Positions 22,480 to 31,953 of a stretch of 64,000 bases of DNA are shown here, piece after piece. The stretch comes from Portulaca oleracea (lineage: Eukaryota > Streptophyta > Magnoliopsida > Caryophyllales > Portulacaceae). The translations under genes were made by a program, and so were the position numbers. Position 1 is the first letter of the stretch; each line of letters opens with the position of its first letter. The stretch lies in assembly GCA_029582165.1 (NCBI GenBank), contig CM055888.1, positions 15,671,501 through 15,735,500 of the forward strand, given 5' to 3'. The notes below the pieces were generated by a model, which saw nothing but the letters and a program-made list of their open reading frames with translations, was not told the origin of the DNA and made no database searches.

Positions 22480-23580
22480 CAGTAAGTTGAGGAGTATTCT
22501 ACATGAGGCCAAACAATGTCCCAAAGAGAGTAAGTCTATGACCACTCTACGTCAGTACGCTGAGGAGTAGCCCACGAAAGCGGAGACGACGACGCCGTCG
22601 ACCCAGGTCAGTTCTGAAAAGAGACACCTCGAAGATGTCTACTACATCAGACCGTCCCCGAGGAGTAAACACGATGACGACTCTGTCGACCCAGGTCTGT
22701 TCTGAAAAGAGACACCTCAAAGATGTCTAATACATCAGAACGTCCCTGAGGAGTACCCACGAAAGCGGAGATGACGATGCAGTCGACTCAGACAGTTCTG
22801 AAGAGAGTAGTCGAGGACCACTCTACGCCAAGACGAGGAGTAGCCCACGAAAGCGGAGACGACGACGCCGTCGACCCAGGTCAGTTCTGAAAAGAGACAC
22901 CTCGAAGATGTCTACTACATCAGACCGTCCCCGATGAGTAAACACGATGACGACTCTGTCGACCCAGGTCTGTTCTAAAAAGAGATACCTCAAAGATATC
23001 TAATACATCAGAACATCCCTGAGGAGTACCCACGAAAGCGGAGATGACGATGCGATGACTCGAGATTCGAAGAGAGTAGTCGAGGACCACTCTACGTCAG
23101 TACGCTGAGGAGTAGCCCACGAAAGCGGAGATGACGACGCCGTCGACCCAGGTCGGTTCTGAAAAGAGACACCTCGAAGATGTCTAATACATCAGACCGT
23201 CCCCGAGGAGTAAACATGATGACGACTCTGTCGACCCAGGTCAGTTCTGAAAAGAGACACCTCAAAGATGTCTAATACATCAGAACGTCCCTGAGGAGTA
23301 GTCCACGAAAGCAAAGATGACGATACTGTCGGCCCAGACAGTCCTGAAGAGAGTAGTCTAGGACTACTCTACGTCAGTACGCTGAGGAGTAGTCCATGAA
23401 AGCAAAGATGGCGACACTGTCGACTCAGATAGACCTGAAGAGAGTAGTTTAGGACTACTCTACGTCAGTACGCTGAGGAGTAGCCCAAGGAAGCGAGATG
23501 GCGACACTGTCGACCCAGACAGTCCTGAAGAGAATAGTCTAAGACTATTCTACGTCAGCACGCTGAGGAGTAAGCAAGAC
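22480..23580 (+). repeat. Long tandem repeat array (units of about 110-280 bp)
   Basis: Repeating modules include CACGAAAGCGGAGACGACGA, GTCGACCCAGGTC, GAAAAGAGACACCTC, GATGTCTAATACATCAGA and CTCTACGTCAGTACGCTGAG. The modules occur in higher-order combinations, with the whole set repeated at least three times between 22560 and 23330 and a shorter version to 23580. Such arrays are known in Tat-lineage elements before the 3' LTR. Confidence 0.9.
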
Positions 23581-23869
23581 TGTGACGATGACGAAGGACA
23601 ACTTCAAGCACACGATGACAATTAATCTCAGCTCCCTGTACCGAAAAGATGGCCAAAAAAAAATTGAACATGAAAAAGAAAAGATCAAATTATATGAAAA
23701 AAAATAATAAAAAAAAAGAAGAAGAAGAAAAGAAAGAAAAAGACGATACTGTAAAACCTGTGAATTTTGCAGATCCAAGGAGAAGACGAGGAACAGCGGA
23801 TGAATGGAAGAGGCTAGGATGATGCGTTTATATAGTATCTGATTGGCCAAGTTTCAGGATACTATTAGA

Positions 23870-24030
23870 ATTCTCAGTCAAGTCTCCAACTCCATCACCA
23901 TCTCCAACTCAAATTCAAACTCAAACTCCAAACCCAACTCCAACTCCAACTCCAACTCCAACTCCAACTCCAACTTCAACTTCAACTTCAACTCCAACTC
24001 CTTCTCCAACTTCGACTCCAACTCCGACTG
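23870..24030 (+). repeat. Hexanucleotide repeat, CTCCAA units
   Basis: About 25 units of CTCCAA with CTTCAA and CTCAAA variants. Translated in one frame it gives an Asn-Ser repeat, an artefact of the repeat. It lies about 150 bp before the 3' LTR. Confidence 0.9.
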
Positions 24031-24164
24031 CCAAAAATTTATCCGACTAAATTTCTGATGAAATTTTTATCCAAACTGAAAAGTTGTGATTAAAAAAATT
24101 ATTGTCCTTAAATATTCGAGACTCAACCGCTTAAAACACCCAAAATTTATGTCCGCGGCTGACT

Positions 24165-24179
24165 CTCGAAGGGGGCATC
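24165..24179 (+). other. Polypurine tract of the gag-only element
   Basis: TCGAAGGGGGCATC directly before the 3' LTR is the expected priming site for plus-strand DNA synthesis. Confidence 0.75.
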
Positions 24180-25133
24180 AGTAGGAGGTAAAAAATTGTC
24201 GGCAAATCAGAAAATTACACGTGGAAAATAAATTAAATTTATTTGGCTAATTATTGTCCGCCACGTGTGAAATTAATTACGACGGTCCATTTAATTAAAT
24301 TTTAAATGGAAATGTACCCTGGCCAATACCATCGTGACACGTGTCAATTATGATGCAGAAAATCATAATTATTTCTTTATTTAAAAATTAAAGGAATAAT
24401 TATTAATTTGGGCCTAAGCCCAAAGCCGACTCAAACCCTAGGCAACCCTAGGCCTCCAGAGCCTATAAATAGGGGTCTTCTTCCTCATTTTCAACAGACA
24501 CTGCAGGCTACCCCGACGGCATTCGGCATTTTGCACTCCAGAGGCTTCAGAAGATCAAACTGCCAGCAGTCTCCAGCTACCAAGCGCCAAGGATCAAAGT
24601 CTGCAAAAGCTCAAGATCGAGTCTCCAAGCCTCTACCGCGTCAAGATCAAGAACTGCTTCAGAGTTCTTCACCAAGACCTGCAAAGCCTTCAGAAGATCG
24701 AACTACAAGCGACCTCCAGCTACCAAGCGCCAAGGACCAACGTCTGCTAGTTCGACAGCTTCTGTTCTTCACATCAAAGACTGCAGTCATCTTCTTCGTT
24801 TGGTTCGTCGATCGAGATCAAGCACTCAAGCCCTCGCATCCAAGAACCTAAAGAACTACTGCTCAAGACCTTCACCTATCAAGCAAGGATCAACGTTCAA
24901 GACCTTCAGCTCAAGAATTGCTACAAGAGTTCTTCAGCTAGACCTGCGTTTGAGATCGAGATCAAGCGTCCGCGCCCTCGGCTCACCCAAATTTCAGGAG
25001 ATCGAATCAGAGGACTACTTTATTGTATTTAATACAGAGATTGTACCCGCTTACATTCAAATATTAATACAAATTAATTTGTTTCTCATATTTCTTGTCT
25101 TTATTTATTTCACGCTCGAAATTTGTGTTTACA
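24180..25133 (+). mobile_element. 3' LTR of the gag-only element
   Basis: Same length as the 5' LTR. By eye the first half is identical apart from the first base, nine substitutions cluster between about 24698 and 24868, and one more lies near the end. ORFs spanning it are LTR translations. Confidence 0.9.
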
Positions 25134-25307
25134 CTCACTTTCATCTCCATCCTGTTTATCTCCTTGCTTAGATGGAGAGGTCTCGAGTCCCTTCTCCACT
25201 TTGCTCATCCAGGCAAAGAAAGCTTCGACTGTCAAGGACTTGAATGTATAATTTTCCTTGGGTTTAGGTGTGCCGCCGACAAGCTTGGTCCTCCTTTGGC
25301 ATGGCAA
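25134..25307 (-). pseudogene. L1 ORF1 fragment upstream of the LTR insertion
   Basis: On the minus strand this reads as an open frame, with FKSLTVEAFFAWMSKVEKGL in it, that passes straight through the CTCAC target site into 17691 when the LTR element is ignored. It is therefore the upstream part of the LINE relic at 16450-17691. The family match is weak; the continuity across the insertion site is clear. Confidence 0.5.
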
Positions 25308-25774
25308 TGAGGCCCTTGAGTAGCGGTCCTATCTCCGCGATAATAAGTGGGGCTACAACAACTTTTTATCCATATCGGTGTAGGCGTGTTGGATCAAGTT
25401 TGGGTAAGGAGAGAAGAGTCAAAAAAGGAGAAAAGGAGTTTCTATTAGGGGAAACAATCGTGCTATAGGGGCGCACGATTGTGCAGAAGTCGTTTGCCTT
25501 GGGTCTAAGCAAACCCAGGTACACGATCGTGCCTCCCCTTCCTGATGAGCATACTTGATTGAGTCATACGATCATGTCGATTCTGGAAGCCAACTCAAGG
25601 TCACGGTCGTGCATCCCTCATGCAAGATCTTGCCATCCATCCGGAGCAGCTCGCATGATCGTTCCATCCTACCACATGATCATTCAGTTTTCGAATTCCA
25701 AGCAAATTTGGGGATTTTGAGTAGCCGCACGATGGTGCCATATGATCGCACGACCATGCCTCCTGGAAATTAGC
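25308..25774. repeat. Unclassified region with CACGATCGTG palindromes
   Basis: Variants of GCACGATCGTGC occur near 25454, 25473, 25521, 25565, 25601, 25652, 25725 and 25743. The style is that of the Athila-like LTR at 3360-3706 with a different core. The region probably continued into 48577-49139 before the chromovirus inserted, making an LTR-like stretch of about 1 kb. No gene is seen. Confidence 0.55.
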
Positions 25775-28700
25775 TGTAACGACCCGCCCTAAAACCGTTT
25801 TAATTAAAAGCTTAATAACGGTAATTAATTAGAATATGCGGTTAAAAAAAAAAATTTTCTTCTTTTACGTTAATATTGTTATTATTATTATTATTTATTT
25901 CATGCGCGACAGGTCTCGAGCAAGGCGATGGTTAAACAGGTTGATTTTATGTTATCTCGGATTTAAAGTTATAAATATTATTACGAGTATGAATACTTTT
26001 GCGATAGGTTATATAATTTATTTTATCGTTCTCAATTTTACGTTTGTAACCGAAGAAGGTTATATTAATTTTAATTTCCGTTTCAGTTACGATTTATATT
26101 ATCCAACCTTCCTAATTGTAATCTTATTGGCCAACCTATTTTATTAATGTGTCCTACCAATTTTTTTTTTTTGTGGTTAAATACTAGTTAATTTTACCCA
26201 ATTTAGTCCCAAGTTATTTTATTTAATCATATACTAAATTATTTTACCAAGTTTATGTTCATTAATTTTATTTAGTCAATACCAATTATTTTACCTAGCA
26301 AGCTAATTACACTTTTGGGTAGCCTAAATTATTAATTAGAGGGTTAAGTAATTAAGTGGGAGTGTTTTATATATGAGGGGGTGAGTTGGTATGGGTTTAT
26401 GTCATTTTAGTTAGATAAAACACAATAACATTTCAGCTTCTCCCACTCTTCCTCCCCTCTTCTACTCGCCATTGACCACTGGGCTCTTCACCTTTTCGGC
26501 CGGTTCAGTGGCGGAGGCCACGCCAAGAACCTGCAGTGGTCGTGCCCCCTTCCACCTCTCTCTTGCCTTTCTCCTCCAATTTCTTCCCCAAGTGGTATAT
26601 ACTCCAAACCCTAACTCAATTTTATTGTTCCTAATCTGATTTCATTCCTAAATTGATTATTTTGATGTTTTTCATCTCTTTTATGAATTCTAGGCATGAA
26701 TTTATGTTGTGGCTAAGTTAGGGTTTGAATTAGAGTTTGACACATGTGAAGATTGAGGTGATTCTTGCTTGTTTCTTGATGGGTAATGAAATAGCTTGCT
26801 TGCATGAGGTTCTTGATGAAGAAATTTGAGTTTTAGGGACTGTTTTGAAGTAATTACTATGCTGATTAAGTTGTTCAACACTTGGATGATATGATTTTAG
26901 TGTGAATTCGTCATGGGTGTGCTAATTTGAACTTTGATTGAAATTACATTTGTTATCTATGGATGCATGTGAAAGATACCATCTTATTTGGGGTATTCTT
27001 GAGTGCTCAATTCTGGAAATATCATGGGTTATGGTTAATTTGGAAATTGGTGGTGTATTAGTGTAAATTAAGGGCCAAAAGAGGTCATGCAAGGGAAGAA
27101 AGATTGGCATAAATACATTCTGTTTGCAATCTGGTTTCTACAGAGGATGTAAAGTGTGAGTTAGCCCAGATTAGTACATAAAATGATAGCCCAAATCATT
27201 ATCTAACTCTCGGCTTTGGAAGTTCGAGAATCCGATATGTGTAGCCCGAGATGCGACCAAAACCGTGAAGGTATAAAATTTTATATGATTTTCTGAGTCA
27301 GTGGATTTATGCTCATTTTCGTTAATTTAGAGACTTTGTTAGTTCTGGAGGTAAACATAAAAGTTTTAGGTCGCTCTTCAAGCTTTCCAGAAACATAAGG
27401 TTTGCATCCATATGATATCGGGAGAGTGAGATATGAGGCTATGTTTGAGGGCCGTCAACAAAGTTTCTGCCCAGAATTTAATTCTTCAATTCTAACTTTA
27501 AGGTTACAATTTGATCTCTTAGGGGGCTCTAATGAGATGTCGACTTTTGTTTCATTGCTAAGATGGGTTGGATAGGTATGCTAAGATGATTTAAGGCAAT
27601 TTAGTGGTTGGAGTTTAGCTCCTAAAGGTTTCTCAAATTTTTAGCAAAGCCAATAATCATTCGATAATCTTTTCTCGTCGCTTGCCGACGTTCCCTTTTC
27701 AAATTCAAGGACCATGTCATTTCTCTTGAGTAAGCCTTCAATGATTTCATTCCCGTTCAAACTAATTGTTAAGGTTGCTCTATAACTCATAATCTTTCCA
27801 TCGATCCCATTCAAGTTTCAATATAAGTTTCGCACTAAAGTTCCAAACTGCCTAATTCCTTCTAAGCATTCTGCTTCTGTCCGGGATGTTTTCCGAGCCC
27901 TTCCCTTCATTTTTTAGCCTTCGGGCCAATTGACAAATTTGTAGGGCGTGATTTTCCCTTTCCGAAAAGTACTCGTTTGCAAAAATCCGAGTTTTCTAGC
28001 TCAAGTTATCATCAAGTCATTGATTTACCAAAAACTGAAATTTGTATTTTCTCATCTCTTTTAAGTTATCAAATTTTAAGTACTTTAACCTTAGCTTATG
28101 GAATTACAAGGACTTTATTAAAATTCTCAACTTCCTATACTCTTTTTTTTTATAGTTTCCAAGTCGCCCAAGCCATCCCAAGCTCGAGGCACGTCGCTAG
28201 ATCTTTCTACTACCCAAGGTACGCGAATTGTCCAACTTTTCATTCCTTATTATCGTTTAACGTTTTCATGGTATTTTAAGTTTGTTCTTTATTGTTTATT
28301 TTACGGTTTTAAAGGTCCCATTTTATGTATTCTTTGTGCTAGTTACTTTTAGGTGCTAGCTCTCTTGTTATGTATGATACTCCTGATCAGAGTGTCCAGA
28401 CCTGGCCAGTGTCGACTGTTCGGCAGTCACCCATTCCAAACTTCGATCGGTTTGGGCATGCGCGTGTGTGAGATACATTGCATCGATCGTAAGGGACCAA
28501 ATACTTATGTTTTAGTACCTATCTTACCTTTCATGTACTTTACCTTTTATGTTGATGAATCAAGTTATTTTATTCTTGTTTATCCCTTTCCCCGTTTTCA
28601 AAATGAATTTAAATGTCGGCACTAAAACCGTTTTCGAACGGTTTGACGTGTTGGAGGTTTGTGTACTGAGTGTTTCCCCACTCACTTTGCGTTGTTTTAA

Positions 28701-29096
28701 TGTTTTGTATTAGGCGGTCCGAGCTCTCAAGTTAAAGGCAAGGATAAGCAAAAGTAGGAGTTTTCCGGACCAAGGTAGTCATGAACGTCATTGTTGGCCG
28801 ACTCCGATGGTCTTTATGGTTTCGAAGGCCGTTTTATTTATGGAAAGGGTTGTTATATATATCTTTGATGGTTGTATAAAGTCTAATTCCCATGTTTTGG
28901 TGATTCCTAAGTATGGAGTGTTTGTATTATGTTTAATTGGTGATTTAAGTGTACTGTAATGGTGCGTTTGGGTTTGTAGCCTTGTCCCGAGTGGGGACGA
29001 CGGTAATACCTCCACCCTAGGTGTTCTGCTGCGCTAATCACAGGCTTAGTGTATGTTTAATGTTAACCTTGTAATTAAGGGTGTTGAGGTGTTACA
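25775..29096 (+). mobile_element. 5' LTR of the chromovirus
   Basis: It aligns along its length with 45238-48576. The main difference is a GC-rich patch (26465-26550 against 45915-46015) with several indels and substitutions; elsewhere changes are scattered at low percent level. Small ORFs inside, such as 28353-28625, recur in the other LTR because the DNA is the same, not because they code. Confidence 0.95.
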
Positions 29097-29098
29097 GT

Positions 29099-29110
29099 TG
29101 TTGTATCAGA
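29099..29110 (+). other. Primer binding site, initiator tRNA-Met type
   Basis: TTGTATCAGAGC lies two bases after the LTR and differs at one base from TGGTATCAGAGC. Confidence 0.7.
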
Positions 29111-29743
29111 GCAGTGTTATAAGAAGAGTTTGAGGAATTAGCTTCTCTTAGGGAGTATGACATGTATGCGTGAAGTTTAGGTGTAAATGTGTGATATGTG
29201 TGTGCTTTATGGATGGAAAGTGGGAACATGTGAATGGGTTGGCTAGACGTTGAGCATGAAGCTCCAAGTGAATATATGAAGTGTATATGTTTTCTTGCAG
29301 GTTTGAAGTTATGTAAAATTTGGGATAGTCCAGTCTAGGGGAAGTGCTGCCGAAATCTCCCCAGAAATTAGAAAGTTTAGTAGCGAGTTTAAGAAACCTT
29401 AAGTGCAAATGGGGAGTAAACTAAAGGTTTGGTGCAAGTGAAGTACGATAAGTGTTTTTGAGAATGTGAGGCAGGTTGAATTAGTCCTTAAAAGAGGTGT
29501 TAAGTGCCTTATCATGGTGTATAGTGTAGTGTTTAAAGGTGTTTATATGATACAAATGACTAGTACGTTCTAAAAATAGTAGGTAAGGTCACGATAATCA
29601 TGAGAAGGAATAGGAGTTTCCCTTTGAACTAAGTGAGATTTAAGTTGGTGGAGTCTCAGACCTTGCCTTGTTTTCTTTTATATACTTTAACAAGCTTATA
29701 ATTTGTTAAGTTTATTAAAACTTCGCTTTTATGTTATATGTAG

Positions 29744-30505
29744 ATGGATGTCGATGGTAATCCCCTTCCCAATCCTTTCGCAATGTTTATGGAACCCTCG
29801 ACAAATATTCAAGCTCACCTCAAGGCGTTGCAAGATGCCTTTGATGCTCATTGTACTGCTAATTCAAAATCGGAATATCATGATGACATATGCCGAGCTC
29901 GATGCTTGCTAGCTACTCTTCCTCACGAGAGTCCGTGGGACGACATTAGGGATAGATACCGTCAGTTACTTCTCCGAGGTGAACCCGGTCGTCACGCCTG
30001 GTGCCTCAACTATGTCGGGGCCTGGAACCAAATTGCTGTGGAAGCGGTCATCACGCAAACCACTCAATCTTTGGGTTTGCACGTCAGCAAGCTACGGTCG
30101 TTCCTACATGAGATGCTCGCATTGCCCGCTCCCCCTAACGCAGGAATAACTCCACCTCATGTTTTCTCTCCACCGGCAGACGAAGTACGACTCCACTTTA
30201 CGCCTCTTATCACGGGACGTCCTATCAAGCCGATTTCGCCATCCCGCCGTGAGTCTACGCCCTCGGAGCAAGAGCCCGAGGAAGAAGAAGACCCGAGTAT
30301 GGACCTTGATGAGGAGGAGATGGGCCAAGGGCCTAATCACGATAGAGACCGCGGCAGGGAGACACCTTCCCATGTGGTTCCAATAGAGAGGAACCTTGAG
30401 AGGGCAAATTCGGGGCCCAGAATCCGCCGAACAAAGCGCAAGAGCACTCGCCCTTTGAGGCTACGTCACGTGGAGGAGTCAAGGGAGGCAGTGTATGTAT
30501 TTTGA
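29744..30505 (+). CDS. Extra ORF upstream of gag in the chromovirus, unknown function
   Basis: It is an uninterrupted 253-codon ORF, about 650 bp after the LTR and 340 bp before the gag frame. I do not recognise the protein. Residues 1-140 look globular, with several Trp and Cys (for example HAWCLNYVGAWNQIAVEAV). Residues 140-190 are Pro-rich with SPSRRESTPS, followed by an acidic run (EQEPEEEEDPSMDLDEEE) and a basic tail (RIRRTKRKSTRPLRLR), a possible nuclear localisation signal. It has no zinc knuckle. It is intact while gag-pol has five in-frame stops, so it may be under selection or may simply be lucky. Confidence 0.55.
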   Translation: MDVDGNPLPNPFAMFMEPSTNIQAHLKALQDAFDAHCTANSKSEYHDDICRARCLLATLPHESPWDDIRDRYRQLLLRGEPGRHAWCLNYVGAWNQIAVEAVITQTTQSLGLHVSKLRSFLHEMLALPAPPNAGITPPHVFSPPADEVRLHFTPLITGRPIKPISPSRRESTPSEQEPEEEEDPSMDLDEEEMGQGPNHDRDRGRETPSHVVPIERNLERANSGPRIRRTKRKSTRPLRLRHVEESREAVYVF

Positions 30506-30846
30506 ATTGTTGATTTGCGTATTTGTATGGACATATTACGGAAATGATTGCAACAGGGATACCCGAGAAGAAAGAAAAGGGGATCCAAATTTTCTTTAAT
30601 GTCTATTGATGGGTATGCTAGTATTATAGTTGAGGTTAGAGATCCTCAGTATTTGGGAAGCCTTGTGAGGCGATGTTATCCTTGTTATATATGAATGTGT
30701 GCATGTGCGGAAATGTATGTTGGGGTTTATTGCGACAATAAAATCATTGGGGCTGTATGCATGATTAAAAATAACGAATGTGTAAAACATGTTACCAGAG
30801 ATTAATGGCTATGAATTGTGTTGATTATTGAATTATTCTTTATAAA

Positions 30847-31947
30847 ATGTGTAGCATGTCTCAAACATCGGGGAATTCACCACAAGAAGAACCGGTGCAT
30901 GAAGCAGCGGGGAACCAACTAGAGTTGCAGGGACCCCAGCTTACCCCAGGAAAAGTATCCCAACCTGAGTCATTTTTAGGATCAGTCCCTCCTAATCCAC
31001 CACTATACCCCGACCATTTTGGGTTCTTGGTCCAGGAGTAGCTAAGACGGATACCTGTCCCATCTATGGCCCAACCAAGTAACCCTAAGGAGGAAAACTA
31101 TGCTGATAGGGTGGCAAAACGTAACCCCACCACCTATGTGGGAGGGTATGACCCCGTAGTTTTGGAAGATTGGATTAGGGATCTGGAAAAGATCTTCGAA
31201 GTAGTAGGGGTGCCTGAAGAAAAGAAACTGACAATAGGGACTTTCTACCTAAAGGGAGAGGCCGACATTTGGTGGAGGACCGTCAGGGAAAGATATCAAG
31301 GGACGACCAAGACATGGAACGATTTCTTAAATGATCTTAGAGCACAGTTCTACCCCCTAACCCTTAGACAGCAAAAAGAGAAGGAGTTCCTAGATTGGAG
31401 GATGGTGAACAAGGATATTTCGGTGCTACAGTATACCTCCAAGTTCAATGAATTGTCCCGCTTCGCCCCGGAGTATGTGGCGTCTGAAAACATGAAGATG
31501 TTTAGGTATGAGGGAGGTCTAGCACCATATATACACAGCCAACTATCTTCACATCACTTCTCGACTATGCAAGAAATGTATGAAAGGGCTGCGGAGGTAG
31601 AAAGAGTTAGGAAGGAATTGAAAGTTTTAAGTCAAGGAAGTCAGGGGAGTAGTAAGAGGAAGTGGAATGAAAAAGGAGTGTTTCCTTCACCTGCTGTGGA
31701 AACTAACCAGCCCAAGAGGTCGATACCCTCAAATCCTAGGAGCCAACCTAACCCACCTACCACCAGGGAACCATGTAAGAAATGCGGGAGAACGAATCAT
31801 TCAACCGCGCAGTGCCGGGTAGGCACCAACAGTTGTTTATGGTGCGGTGGAGCTGATCATAGGGCGGCTGAATGCCCCAAAAGGTCCAAGAGACCGGAAC
31901 CTGGAACGACACGGCCAGCACCACCCTCAAGGACGGCACCGCAGTAG
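30847..31947 (+). pseudogene. Chromovirus gag with one in-frame stop
   Basis: One frame runs from ATG 30847 to TAG 31945-31947, interrupted by TAG at 31039-31041; ATG 31066 reopens it for 293 residues. The gag domain has TYVGGYDPVVLEDWIRDLEK, TFYLKGEADIWWRTV and LRAQFYPLTLRQQKEKEF, typical of Tekay/Del. Near the C-terminus are two CCHC zinc knuckles, CKKCGRTNHSTAQC and CLWCGGADHRAAEC, for RNA binding. Pol follows in the same frame after the stop. Confidence 0.9.
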
Positions 31948-31953
31948 GGAAGT

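Larger units (their letters stand above)
17692..25133 (+). mobile_element. Complete non-autonomous LTR retrotransposon with gag only, 7442 bp
   Basis: Two 954-bp LTRs (17692-18645, 24180-25133) flank 5534 bp of internal sequence. A perfect TSD CTCAC is at 17687-17691 and 25134-25138. The interior has a PBS-like site, a gag-like coding region with one frameshift, about 3 kb of tandem repeats, and a polypurine tract (GAAGGGGGCATC) before the 3' LTR. No protease, RT, RNase H or integrase motif was found, so it needs enzymes in trans. By eye the LTRs differ at about 11 positions, suggesting a recent insertion. The gag type is that of Tat-related plant elements. It landed in L1 ORF1. Confidence 0.95.

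Noticed and set aside
22480..23580. A possible CRISPR array because of regular repeats with differing spacers
   Set aside because: The repeats are long, degenerate and of higher-order type inside a plant retrotransposon. There are no short identical repeats with unique spacers and no cas genes.
23843..24058. Asn-Ser repeat protein
   Set aside because: It is the translation of the CTCCAA hexamer array and exists only because the repeat unit is a multiple of three.
24408..24851. A 147-codon ORF, with a shorter copy at 17920-18213
   Set aside because: Both lie wholly in the LTRs of the 7.4-kb element and include the TATA region. They are leader sequence read as protein.
28353..28625. A 90-codon ORF conserved at 47833-48105, looking like a small gene with a paralogue
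   Set aside because: The two places are the same part of the 5' and 3' LTR of one element. Conservation is explained by LTR identity, and nothing else supports coding.
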